Assembly: GCA_031275595.1 (NCBI GenBank) | Contig: JAISOO010000043.1 | Span: forward strand, 1-9,033 | DNA: 9,033 nt | DNA from: Spirochaetaceae bacterium | GTDB taxonomy: Bacteria; Spirochaetota; Spirochaetia; Treponematales; Breznakiellaceae | Reading direction: 5' to 3' | Position numbers and translations under genes: made by a program | Notes under the pieces: model-generated | The model's database searches: none | Told to the model about the DNA's origin: nothing | What the model saw: the letters and a program-made list of their open reading frames with translations, nothing else | Part shown: in pieces, positions 1 to 7,649 of the stretch | Layout: each line of letters starts with the position of its first letter | Numbering within the stretch: the first letter of the stretch is position 1

Positions 1-1529
1 TCATAGGCGTTGCCCTTATATACCAGTTGGGAGAGGGCGTCCACGGCCTTGCCGTTAAGGAGGATATCCAGCTTGGCCAATTCCGTGGGTTTATAATCGG
101 TAATATCATAATCGAAGGACGCATAACCCCGGCTGATGCTTTTTAGGCGGTCGTAAAAATCAAAAAGCACCTCCGAAAGGGGCATATCGTAGATCAGTTC
201 CACCCGTTTTTCGTCCAGGTAGGTCATGTTGGTCTGGACCCCCCGCTTTTCCATGCAAAGGGTCATGATGTTCCCCAGGTACGTTGCGGGGGTGATGATG
301 GAGGCCCGGATATAGGGCTCCTGGGCGCTTTCGATCTTTCCCTCCTCGGGGTATTCCATGGGGTTATCCACATAGACCTCTTCGCCGCTGCGGAGCTGGA
401 CCCGGTATTTGACCGAGGGGGCGGTAAAGATGATGGACTGATCAAACTCCCGTTCCAGCCGTTCCTGGATTACTTCCAGGTGGAGGAGGCCCAAAAACCC
501 GCAACGGAACCCGAAGCCCAGGGCGGCGGAGGAATCCTTTTCATAGATCAGGGAGGCGTCGTTGAGTTTGAGTTTTTCCAGGCTCGATTTGAGTTCTTCA
601 TAATCATTGGAATCCACCGGATATATTGAGGAAAAGACCACAGGCTTTACCTCCCGGAACCCCGGCAGGGGCGCGTCGCAGGGGTTTTCCACGCCGGTTA
701 CCGTATCCCCCACCCGCACATCGCCGACGGTTTTTACCCCGGCGATAATATACCCCACGCTCCCGGCGGAAAGCTCTTCGGTTTCCACCAGGGCAAGTTT
801 GAAGATCCCCACCGTCTCGGTTTCATACTCCGACGCGTTGAACATGAACCGTACCTTCATACCCCGTTTAAGACGGCCGTCGAAAATACGGATATGGACC
901 ACCACTCCCCGGTAGGGATCATAGTGGCAGTCAAAGATCAGGGCCCGCAGGGGCGCTTCCGAATTCCCCCTTGGGGCGGGAATTCGCCGTACAATGGCCT
1001 CGAAGAGCTCGTCTATGCCGGTTCCCTGCCGGGCGGAAACCAAAAGGGCGTCTTCCGCGGAAAGCCCCAGGTCGTGTTCAATCTGCTGCCTGGCGCCGGG
1101 AATATCCGCAGCAATCATGTCGATCTTATTGATCACCGGTACAATTTCAAGTTCGTGTTCCAGGGCAAGGTACATATTAGACAAGGTCTGGGCCTGCACC
1201 CCCTGGGTGGCGTCCACCAAAAGCAGGGCCCCCTCGCAGGAATTGATGGCCCGGGATACCTCGTAGGTAAAATCCACATGGCCCGGGGTATCTACCAGAT
1301 TAAGCTGGTATTCCCTGCCGTCCGCCGCGGTATAGGGGATAGTTATGGCCTGACTTTTTATGGTTATTCCCCGCTCCCGCTCGATATCCATGGTATCCAG
1401 GATCTGATCCTGAAAATTCCGGTCGTCAATGATATGGGCCTTCTGGATAAGCCGGTCCGCCAGGGTAGATTTACCATGATCAATATGGGCGATGATACAA
1501 AAATTACGGATATAGGGAGTTTCTATCAT
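1..1529 (-). CDS. lepA: Elongation factor 4 (LepA), C-terminus cut by window edge
   Basis: LepA is a ribosome-associated translational GTPase of the EF-G family that acts in the cytoplasm and promotes back-translocation or initiation-related remodelling of ribosomes. The 509 visible codons read from an ATG at 1529. Seen in the translation: P-loop AHIDHGKST (residues 14-22), switch region ERERGITIK, G3 box DTPGH (80-84), G4 box NKID (134-137), then domain II and the start of the LepA-specific C-terminal part, ending in the conserved stretch LVYKGNAY. The family is about 600 aa long, so roughly 90 residues lie beyond position 1. The ATG places the P-loop at the usual distance from the N-terminus and no earlier in-frame start exists. 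There is no Shine-Dalgarno sequence; a consensus-like promoter lies directly upstream instead. It is a housekeeping gene and probably not functionally linked to the transporter locus. Identification is very secure. Confidence 0.97.
   Translation of the reverse strand, partial: MIETPYIRNFCIIAHIDHGKSTLADRLIQKAHIIDDRNFQDQILDTMDIERERGITIKSQAITIPYTAADGREYQLNLVDTPGHVDFTYEVSRAINSCEGALLLVDATQGVQAQTLSNMYLALEHELEIVPVINKIDMIAADIPGARQQIEHDLGLSAEDALLVSARQGTGIDELFEAIVRRIPAPRGNSEAPLRALIFDCHYDPYRGVVVHIRIFDGRLKRGMKVRFMFNASEYETETVGIFKLALVETEELSAGSVGYIIAGVKTVGDVRVGDTVTGVENPCDAPLPGFREVKPVVFSSIYPVDSNDYEELKSSLEKLKLNDASLIYEKDSSAALGFGFRCGFLGLLHLEVIQERLEREFDQSIIFTAPSVKYRVQLRSGEEVYVDNPMEYPEEGKIESAQEPYIRASIITPATYLGNIMTLCMEKRGVQTNMTYLDEKRVELIYDMPLSEVLFDFYDRLKSISRGYASFDYDITDYKPTELAKLDILLNGKAVDALSQLVYKGNAY
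960..986. repeat. 9-bp perfect inverted repeat inside lepA
   Basis: CGAATTCCC (960-968) and GGGAATTCG (978-986) are exact inverted copies with a 9-nt loop that itself contains CCTTGG. It maps to the linker between the G domain and domain II of LepA (around RIPAPRGNSEAPLR), a stretch that tolerates variation. It may be coincidental or a small hairpin in the mRNA. Confidence 0.4.
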
Positions 1530-1537
1530 TATATAGG

Positions 1538-1566
1538 ACTATACACAAAAAAGGGGGGAATCACAA
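1538..1566 (-). promoter_or_regulatory. Sigma-70-type promoter of lepA, near-leaderless
   Basis: On the minus strand a -35 box TTGTGA (1566-1561) is followed by a 17-nt spacer and a -10 box TATAGT (1543-1538). Each box differs from consensus at few positions and the spacing is optimal. Only eight bases separate the -10 box from the lepA ATG at 1529, so the predicted transcription start falls at about 1529-1531 and the mRNA would have a leader of 0-2 nt. This agrees with the absence of a Shine-Dalgarno sequence. A second TATAAT-like string overlaps the ATG itself but has no matching -35. Confidence 0.65.
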
Positions 1567-1703
1567 GGCGGAGAGGGGGCGTGGTATTGGAAACCGTTCC
1601 CATTATTGGCGCCACGGTAGGGATAGAAGGACGCCACAGTATACGGCGGAAATTAATAAAAAACCGGTCTATGAAGTAGGGAGAAAAGAGATTCCTCCCT
1701 CCG
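1567..1703. other. Intergenic spacer between regulator stop and lepA promoter
   Basis: No convincing gene was found here. On the minus strand, downstream of the regulator's TAG, there is a weak 6-bp hairpin (arms 1695-1700 and 1678-1683, 11-nt loop), but the nearest T-run lies about 17 nt further on, so it is a poor terminator candidate. The GTGGCG string occurs twice on the minus strand (about 1605-1640), with no evident role. Confidence 0.5.
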
Positions 1704-4100
1704 CTAATCCAGAGAATCCGGTTGGAGAGAACCGGACAGCGGCCCTTCTCGGAATTTTTTGGAAAATTCCCTGGGTGTATAGTTGTACACCTTTTTGAAA
1801 AGCCGGTAAAAGTAATTGCCATTTCCCATGCCGATTTGGGCCGCGATTTTACTGACCGGCAGATTGGTGTTCCTCAGTAAATTGGCGGCCTTGTGCATCC
1901 TGACCTCAATAATATAATCATTGAGGGACTTGCCCGTACTCTCCATAAATTTATACATGACATAGCGGTTTGACATCCCCAGGTATTCGCCGATCATATG
2001 GGAGGAAAGATTCGGATTGCTATAATTATTTTGTATAAAATAAAGAATAGGACTGATGTTTCTGGTATTCCGGGTTTCGGCTTCCGGTTCCGTACCGCCG
2101 AGGACCGCGCTGATATGGTACCGTAGCTCCTGAAAAAAATCGTCCATGAATTCGGCGTTGATAACATTTTTATATAGATGCTCCGATTCCCTGATGCCCG
2201 ATGCCTCCGGTTCCATCTGACTGATAATCCTGACAAGGTTGTTCACCAGTTCCATCATGCAGATAATAATGTTGGTATACTGAAAACCCAAAAGGGCGTT
2301 CTTGATATCCTCCAAGGCTATCATCCCCCGGGATATGTTTTTTTCTCTGACAGAAACCATCAGTTTTTCATCCAGATCAACGGGATAACGGAGTTCCTGA
2401 TTTTCAATGTTAAGACGGCACCGTTTTCTGTTAATCACCGCTCCTTCGCCAAAAACAAAACGATAGCGCAAATATTCCTTTGCTTCACGGTACAGCTCGC
2501 CCAGAGATAACACATCCTCCGTGGCACCGCTTAAGGATATGGAAACGGTAACATTGAAGTTCTGTTTGACCGAGTCCTGACAAGTATTGACAGCGGAAAG
2601 CAGGACCTCGTTTTCTCCATTCCGGACCGGTTCCACCCTTTCGGTACGGACAAAGACTCCAAGACTGTCTGGTTCTTCCAAAAAAATGGCGAACTCACAA
2701 CCAGGAACAAGAGAATTATAAATAATATTACGGATAGATGAGACCAATAAAAGACGGTCGTTTTTTTCAAATTTATATCGATTCTCCTCAAAATGGTCTA
2801 TCTTGAAGAGTAGCACCCAAAGACTGCCGATGTTGTTTTTTGCGAGCCAGTGATCCGGCAGGACCTTTTTGAACCGTTCATAGTTTTCTTCCGTATCGTT
2901 GTTCACGAGGCTGAAGAGCTGGTACTGTTCAAATACGGGTTCATAGGACGCAGACTGGAGGCGCAGTTTTTTGTTTAATTCGTCGGTGTTCCGGTAGATG
3001 TTCCTGAGGTACTCAAATTCATTTTCAATGTTCACCGAGGGGTTGAGGACTCCAGAAAACTGGTCGGGAGAGGAAGAATCGGCCTGTGAAACAAGCGCAA
3101 CAAATGCCCTGACTGGGGAATAGATTCTGCGCGAAAAGGGGATAAGCAAAAGGATAATAACCCCAAGAAAGACACATCCAAAGAGAAGGTAATCCCGCTG
3201 AAGGTTGATAAGGTCCCGAAACACATCCTCGTAATTGCGTAAGATAATAAGATGGTTTTTCTGTCCTCCCAGCCGGATAAAGGACAGGAGGTAACGCTTG
3301 TTCCCATACCGCTGTTGATAGGTGCCGTCTTCGGTCTGTATATGGTGTTTGATAAAATCATCGATCAAAAACCCTTCCGCTTCTCGGTGGGTATCGACGG
3401 AATTACTGTAGATAATTCCCGAATCGGTTACCAGGTACACGGAATCGACATAGTTCCCGGTCTGCCGAATCGAAGTAAGGTTGTCTATAAACCAGGAGGC
3501 GTCTTGATTCACCGTAATAAAACTGTCGTTGCCATTTACAGGATCAGAGAATTCATACATGAAATAAGAAAATATATAGCTTTGAATTTCAAAGTTTCCC
3601 TGATACCGAGTTATCTGCCGCAGTATCGGTCGCAGCCGGGGAACGGACTGCTGGGTATTGATAAAATCCCTGAGTTCCCGCCCCGGCGGGGGATCGGTGT
3701 TTTTTGTGGAAATCCATTCATCATTTTTGGCATTATAGAGGACAATAGAATCAATAGAAGGATTGGTGGTAACAGTAGTTTCCGTTAAATTCCGCATATA
3801 GGTGATGATGTCCTTGTATACAAAATCCTGACTGTACAAAAATTGCTGGGTGTAATTGTTTAGATACACCTCAAGACAGATATTGGCGATCATGTCGCTC
3901 ATATACCCGTAGCCATAATTTATTTGGGAAAGCACGATATTATTGGAAAAGGTTATGCTGTTGCCTATATTTTTCTGGGCAATCCCGTAGGAAATAAAAG
4001 AGAAGGGAATAAACAGAATATAAGCAAAGATCAGCATAAAGAGGATTATCCGTTTATAATAAAACCCCCGGACCCGAAGGTGTTTAAAGGCTAACCTCAT
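1704..4100 (-). CDS. Membrane-anchored AraC-family transcriptional regulator with extracytoplasmic sensor
   Basis: A 798-aa one-component regulator of the large YesN/YtdP-like AraC type. Domains in order: a basic N-terminus; membrane helix about 16-40; an extracytoplasmic sensor about 41-303, probably a Cache-like fold judged from architecture only; membrane helix about 304-322; a linker; a degenerate GGDEF-like region about 425-555 with no GGDEF signature; and a C-terminal AraC domain about 682-785. The AraC domain has two helix-turn-helix units, the second containing SKIAAQIGMGNGNYFYRLFK followed by YTPREF. The start at 4100 is preferred over an in-frame ATG at 4136 because AAGGAAA lies seven to eight bases before it (4111-4105) and MRLAFKHL is a normal cytoplasmic lead-in to helix 1. 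No receiver or kinase domain is present, so sensing and DNA binding sit in one chain. It is divergent from the transporter operon and is the likely ligand-responsive activator of it. The ligand is unknown. Confidence 0.88.
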   Translation of the reverse strand: MRLAFKHLRVRGFYYKRIILFMLIFAYILFIPFSFISYGIAQKNIGNSITFSNNIVLSQINYGYGYMSDMIANICLEVYLNNYTQQFLYSQDFVYKDIITYMRNLTETTVTTNPSIDSIVLYNAKNDEWISTKNTDPPPGRELRDFINTQQSVPRLRPILRQITRYQGNFEIQSYIFSYFMYEFSDPVNGNDSFITVNQDASWFIDNLTSIRQTGNYVDSVYLVTDSGIIYSNSVDTHREAEGFLIDDFIKHHIQTEDGTYQQRYGNKRYLLSFIRLGGQKNHLIILRNYEDVFRDLINLQRDYLLFGCVFLGVIILLLIPFSRRIYSPVRAFVALVSQADSSSPDQFSGVLNPSVNIENEFEYLRNIYRNTDELNKKLRLQSASYEPVFEQYQLFSLVNNDTEENYERFKKVLPDHWLAKNNIGSLWVLLFKIDHFEENRYKFEKNDRLLLVSSIRNIIYNSLVPGCEFAIFLEEPDSLGVFVRTERVEPVRNGENEVLLSAVNTCQDSVKQNFNVTVSISLSGATEDVLSLGELYREAKEYLRYRFVFGEGAVINRKRCRLNIENQELRYPVDLDEKLMVSVREKNISRGMIALEDIKNALLGFQYTNIIICMMELVNNLVRIISQMEPEASGIRESEHLYKNVINAEFMDDFFQELRYHISAVLGGTEPEAETRNTRNISPILYFIQNNYSNPNLSSHMIGEYLGMSNRYVMYKFMESTGKSLNDYIIEVRMHKAANLLRNTNLPVSKIAAQIGMGNGNYFYRLFKKVYNYTPREFSKKFREGPLSGSLQPDSLD

Positions 4101-4141
4101 ACTATTTCCTTGTTTTGGGTACTGCAAATTTAACAAAAATT

Positions 4142-4208
4142 ATTGTAAATTGGAAGCAAGAAAATCGTTATATGTCAAAGTTATAGTTAAATATGCTGAA
4201 TTTACAGT
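4142..4208. repeat. Inverted repeat arms flanking the direct repeat
   Basis: ATTGTAAATT (4142-4151) and AATTTACAGT (4199-4208) are inverted copies matching at 9 of 10 positions, separated by 47 nt. The symmetry centre, near 4175, falls inside the first unit of the tandem repeat. This could be a second pair of operator half-sites or a coincidence of AT-rich sequence. Confidence 0.3.
4167..4192. repeat. Tandem 13/12-nt direct repeat, candidate AraC-type operator
   Basis: Two adjacent copies read GTTATATGTCAAA (4167-4179) and GTTATAGTTAAA (4180-4191). They match at 11 positions once one base is gapped. AraC-family dimers commonly bind direct repeats next to or over the -35 element. Here the repeat abuts the plus-strand TATGCT and contains the minus-strand TTGACA, so one site could serve both promoters. 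This is a candidate only; the sequence is AT-rich and chance similarity is possible. Confidence 0.35.
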
Positions 4209-4274
4209 AGACGGCCCCCCAAAAACCATTTTACCATTCTGTATCATCTTTGGTTTATATGGAGCCGGGATATC

Positions 4275-5180
4275 TTGGGAAACAAAAAAATAAAGCTGAA
4301 CTGGGGGCTCCTGGTACTGGCGTTGCCGGGCCTGGTCTTTTTATTTGCCTTTTATTATGCGCCTCTCTTTGGGCTTATTATTCCCTTCAAGCGGCTGAAC
4401 TACGCAAAGGGGATCTGGGACAGCGAATGGGTAGGGTTCAAAAATTTTGAATTTTTCTTTAAATCCCAGGATGCCGTCCGAGTTACCAGAAACACTCTGG
4501 GCCTTAACCTGTCCTTTATTATATTTACTTTAGTCCTGTCGGTAATTTTGGCCTTACTCCTCTTTAACCTTTCAAGGAAGAAAGTCAAAATTTACCAAAC
4601 GGCGATATTTATTCCTTATTTTATATCATGGGTTGTGGCCAGCTATGTATTATACGCCCTGCAGAATCCTGTTTCGGGTCTCCTCCCCACCGGATTAAGA
4701 CGACTCGGAATAGAAATTCCCAACATCTACACCACCCCAAAATACTGGCCCTTTATCCTGAGTACCGCCTATGTCTGGAAGAATGTGGGGTATATGACCC
4801 TGCTCTTTTATACCGCCCTTATGGGAATAGAGGCCGCACAATTTGAGGCGGCAGCCATTGACGGGGCAAACGTCTTCCAGATCACCCTATCGATATCCAT
4901 CCCTTCTTTGGTTCCTGTGATTACCCTCCTGGCAATTCTTCAGATTGGAAAAATATTTTATTCCGATTTTGGTATGTTTTATTTTCTTACCCGAGATTCG
5001 GGGCCCATCTATTCAACTACCGACGTAATCGATACCTATGTGTACCGGGCCCTGCGTTTAACAGGGGATATCGGAATGGCTTCCGCCGCAGGACTCTATC
5101 AATCGGTAATGGGTTTTGTCGCTGTTTTATGCAGTAATCTTATTGTCCGACGCATAAACCGGGAAAGTGCGATTTTTTAG
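4275..5180 (+). CDS. ABC transporter inner-membrane permease, LplB/CUT1 type
   Basis: A 301-aa MalF-like permease of the binding-protein-dependent (MetI-like) superfamily, forming half of the membrane channel for sugar or glycoconjugate import. About six membrane helices are visible: roughly 11-33, 76-98, 108-130, 160-183, 208-228 and 267-290. The cytoplasmic EAA loop that docks the ATPase is clear at 191-210 (EAAAIDGANV...ISIP). The N-terminal YAPLFGLIIPF and F..P..W..V patterns are typical of the LplB/YteP group. The start is TTG at 4275, with GGAG at 4261-4264 ten bases upstream; no in-frame ATG precedes the first helix. It is followed after nine bases by permease 2, whose Shine-Dalgarno AGGAGG (5179-5184) overlaps this gene's stop codon, so the two are probably translationally linked. 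Substrate unknown. Confidence 0.92.
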   Translation: MGNKKIKLNWGLLVLALPGLVFLFAFYYAPLFGLIIPFKRLNYAKGIWDSEWVGFKNFEFFFKSQDAVRVTRNTLGLNLSFIIFTLVLSVILALLLFNLSRKKVKIYQTAIFIPYFISWVVASYVLYALQNPVSGLLPTGLRRLGIEIPNIYTTPKYWPFILSTAYVWKNVGYMTLLFYTALMGIEAAQFEAAAIDGANVFQITLSISIPSLVPVITLLAILQIGKIFYSDFGMFYFLTRDSGPIYSTTDVIDTYVYRALRLTGDIGMASAAGLYQSVMGFVAVLCSNLIVRRINRESAIF

Positions 5181-5189
5181 GAGGAAAAT

Positions 5190-6080
5190 ATGGTTGGGGG
5201 CAACAAACATAGTCCGGTAAAAAACCTAATGATTAACGGCTTATTTATCATCCTTTCCCTTGCCTGTGTACTTCCCCTCGTTCTTATCATAGCGGCGTCT
5301 CTTTCCACCGAGGAGGGAATAAACCTTCGGGGCTATTCCCTCCTGCCCCGGAATTTTTCTTTTCAGGCATACAAATACATCTTTCAGAGTCCAAAACAGT
5401 TGTTCTATTCCTACCGGATTACCATCTTCGTCACCGTGACAGGGAGCCTGGCAAGCCTCCTCTGTACTGGTATGCTGGCCTATGTAATAGCTCGGCGGGA
5501 CTTTCTCCTGCGCCGGTTTTTTTCATTTCTTGTACTCTTTACCCTTCTCTTCAGCGGGGGTATAGTACCCACCTATATCATGGTCAGCCGGTATTATCAT
5601 CTCAAGGATACCATCCTCGCCCTGATCTTCCCTTATATTATCATCCCCTGGCATGTATTTTTGATGAAGGGCTTTTTTAGCGAAATGCCCACCTCTTTAA
5701 TCGAAGCAGCGAAGATAGACGGCGCCATGGAAGGGACCATATTCTTCAGGATCATCGTACCGATCTCCAAACCTGCCTTTGCGACAGTGGGTCTCTTCTG
5801 CGCCTTTACCTACTGGAACGATTGGTGGCTTTCCCTCCTCTATATCGATAATGCCAGGCTTATCTCGCTCCAATTCTACCTCTACCGGATCATGAATACC
5901 ATTCAGTTCCTGGCCACATCCATGCAGACCAGGAGCATCACCATCGATCTGGGGGATCTTCCCGGAGAAACCGCCCGGATGGCCCTATGCGTCCTCGCGG
6001 CGGGTCCCATGCTGTTCATTTTTCCCTTCTTTCAAAAATATTTTGTCCGGGGCCTTACCATGGGCGCCATAAAGGAATGA
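5190..6080 (+). CDS. ABC transporter inner-membrane permease, LplC/YtcP type
   Basis: A 296-aa MalG-like permease, partner of the preceding gene. Predicted helices lie at about 13-36, 76-100, 108-130, 140-160, 192-215 and 262-282. The EAA loop is at 172-191 (EAAKIDGAMEG...RIIVP). It ends in the characteristic Q.YFVRGLTMGAIKE tail of LplC/YtcP permeases, whose GLT.GA.K segment is typical of the CUT1 family. The ATG at 5190 is preceded by a near-perfect AGGAGG five bases upstream. With permease 1 it should form the transmembrane heterodimer. No ATP-binding protein is encoded in the window, so a shared ATPase of the MsmX/UgpC kind is inferred. A 72-nt gap containing a hairpin separates it from the binding-protein gene. 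Confidence 0.92.
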   Translation: MVGGNKHSPVKNLMINGLFIILSLACVLPLVLIIAASLSTEEGINLRGYSLLPRNFSFQAYKYIFQSPKQLFYSYRITIFVTVTGSLASLLCTGMLAYVIARRDFLLRRFFSFLVLFTLLFSGGIVPTYIMVSRYYHLKDTILALIFPYIIIPWHVFLMKGFFSEMPTSLIEAAKIDGAMEGTIFFRIIVPISKPAFATVGLFCAFTYWNDWWLSLLYIDNARLISLQFYLYRIMNTIQFLATSMQTRSITIDLGDLPGETARMALCVLAAGPMLFIFPFFQKYFVRGLTMGAIKE

Positions 6081-6106
6081 AGAGAAAAACAATTTCCGTT
6101 GAGAGT

Positions 6107-6123
6107 ATCCGTATTGTACGGAT
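6107..6123 (+). other. Perfect intergenic hairpin ahead of the binding-protein gene
   Basis: ATCCGTA (6107-6113) and TACGGAT (6117-6123) form a 7-bp stem with a TTG loop. A T6 run starts eight bases later (6131-6136), too far for a classical terminator, and the ribosome-binding site AGGAG follows at 6141. The position between permease and binding-protein genes suits an RNA-stability or processing element that raises binding-protein output, or a leaky stop. Structure seen directly; role inferred. Confidence 0.45.
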
Positions 6124-6152
6124 CCATATATTTTTTGGAAAGGAGAATTACG

Positions 6153-7631
6153 ATGATGAAAAAAGCAATCCTTGTTCTGCCGATACTGTTGTTGCTCTGT
6201 CTGCCCCTCTTTGCCGGCGGGAGCGGGGACCAAACCAAAGCCTCCGGCAACGCTCCGATTGAATTGGTTTATTATGTGGGCGGACGGGGCGCCCAGGTGG
6301 ACCTTCCGGCGGTCCTCGTGGAGGTCAATAAATATCTGACGGATAAAATCGGTTGTACCTTGAAGATCATTGAAACCGATTTTGGCAACTACAATCAAAA
6401 GCTGCAAATGGTTATCGCCAGCCAAGAGGAATTCGATCTCTGCTATACCGCCGACTGGTCGGGGGACTTTTACAACAACGTGAGTAAAAACGCCTTTCTG
6501 GAGCTGGACGATCTTATCGATCAATACGCACCTCAGCTCAAAACCGATATTCCTGCCAATGGCTGGGAAGCCGTCAAGGTCAACGGAAAGATCATGGCAG
6601 TTCCGAATCAGCAGATCTGGGCCCGGTCAAACGGCTGGGCCGCACAGGTTTCCTATCTGGAAAAATACAACTTTAATCCAACGACCGTAAAAAAAGTAGC
6701 CGACCTGGAACCGCTCCTCGCGGCAATTAAGAGGGACAATCCTACATGGTATCCTCTCTCGGCCCACACCGACGGCATCCTGGACTTCCTTACCTACTAT
6801 ATGGGTTATGATGAACTTATTGGACGGCATATCCCCGGGGTTATCCTCTTTACCGACAACAACCTCAAGGCCATCAACCAATTTGAACTACCCCAGGTGC
6901 AAGAACACTACCGGCTGATGCGGCAGTGGAATCAAAAGGGCTATATCAGGCCCGATGCGGCGACGGTTACCGACATCAGCGCCGATTCAAAGGCTGGAAG
7001 GCTGCCGGTAGGATTCCCCGGAACGATGAAACCTGGTCAGGATGTACAGGACACCATCAGTAACGGAGGAAGACCTATCAAGAGCTTCGCCCTTTCCACC
7101 CCTATCCAGACCACCAGCGGCATCACCGGTACAATGACCGCCATAAGCCGGACATCCAAACATCCGGATAAAGCCATCCAGTTTATTAACCTTATGAATT
7201 CCGATAAATACCTGTACAATCTCATCATCAACGGTATTGAGGGAAAACACTACACCTGGATAGACAAGGACTTTATCCGTCCTATTCCCAATTCCGGTTA
7301 TACTCCCAACGCGGACTGGATGTACGGTAACCAGTTCCTGGCCTATTTTAAGGAAGGCCAAAGTGTTACCGACTGGGAAGAGACTATCAAGATCAATACC
7401 AGTGCGAAACCTTCCCCGGCTTTGGGCTTTGTGTTTAACCCCATCCCGGTTCAGACCGAAATTGCCGGGGTAAGCGCGGTGGTAAAGGAATACGAACTCG
7501 CCCTGGATACCGGTGCGGTGGATCCCGACCGGGTCCTGCCGGAATTTTTGGCGAAACTCAAGGGGGCGGGCAGCGATATACTGCTCACGGAATTACAAAA
7601 ACAGCTTGATGCCTGGAAGCAGTCCAAATAG
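6153..7631 (+). CDS. Extracellular solute-binding protein, LplA-like (ABC importer)
   Basis: A 492-aa periplasmic binding protein that captures the substrate and delivers it to the two upstream permeases. It has an N-terminal signal peptide (MMKK, hydrophobic 5-20) with a likely signal peptidase I cut after LFA at residue 21. Cys16 lies inside the hydrophobic core and is not in a lipobox, so this appears to be a soluble periplasmic protein and not a lipoprotein. The mature region has the family-1 binding-protein features ELDDLIDQYAP (117-127), a middle hinge around GWEAVKVNGKIMAVP (137-151), and a C-terminal DUF3502-like part (about 340-492) with HPDKAIQFINLMNSD and the terminal QLDAW helix. 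The start at 6153 is set by AGGAG at 6141-6145; upstream in-frame sequence (to 6099) lacks signal-peptide character. A strong terminator follows within 20 bases of the stop. Ligand unknown; an oligosaccharide or glycoconjugate is the family expectation. Confidence 0.92.
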   Translation: MMKKAILVLPILLLLCLPLFAGGSGDQTKASGNAPIELVYYVGGRGAQVDLPAVLVEVNKYLTDKIGCTLKIIETDFGNYNQKLQMVIASQEEFDLCYTADWSGDFYNNVSKNAFLELDDLIDQYAPQLKTDIPANGWEAVKVNGKIMAVPNQQIWARSNGWAAQVSYLEKYNFNPTTVKKVADLEPLLAAIKRDNPTWYPLSAHTDGILDFLTYYMGYDELIGRHIPGVILFTDNNLKAINQFELPQVQEHYRLMRQWNQKGYIRPDAATVTDISADSKAGRLPVGFPGTMKPGQDVQDTISNGGRPIKSFALSTPIQTTSGITGTMTAISRTSKHPDKAIQFINLMNSDKYLYNLIINGIEGKHYTWIDKDFIRPIPNSGYTPNADWMYGNQFLAYFKEGQSVTDWEETIKINTSAKPSPALGFVFNPIPVQTEIAGVSAVVKEYELALDTGAVDPDRVLPEFLAKLKGAGSDILLTELQKQLDAWKQSK

Positions 7632-7649
7632 GAACCCCGCGAAAACTAC

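Larger units (their letters stand above)
4101..4274. promoter_or_regulatory. Divergent control region between regulator and transporter operon
   Basis: An AT-rich spacer shared by two divergent genes. On the minus strand a perfect TTGACA (4178-4173) is followed after 18 nt by a weak TCCAAT (4154-4149), a possible regulator promoter with a leader of about 40 nt. On the plus strand TATAGT (4182-4187) and TATGCT (4193-4198) are -10 candidates, neither with a good -35, as expected for an activator-dependent promoter. A C6A5 run lies at 4215-4225. Promoter assignments are tentative; the control function of the region is a safe inference from the gene layout. Confidence 0.5.

Noticed and set aside
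894..1679. Plus-strand 261-aa open frame opposite lepA
   Set aside because: It is antisense to a clearly conserved lepA reading frame and has low-complexity, Gly/Pro-rich content typical of a shadow frame.
1678..1700. Possible terminator after the regulator gene
   Set aside because: The stem is only 6 bp and no T-tract follows directly; the nearest T-run is about 17 nt away.
4101..4136. Earlier ATG (4136) for the AraC-family regulator
   Set aside because: The 12 added residues show no family resemblance, and the ATG at 4100 has a well-placed AAGGAAA.
6099..6152. Earlier start for the binding protein
   Set aside because: The extension would place 18 non-signal residues before MMKK and ignores the AGGAG seven bases before 6153.
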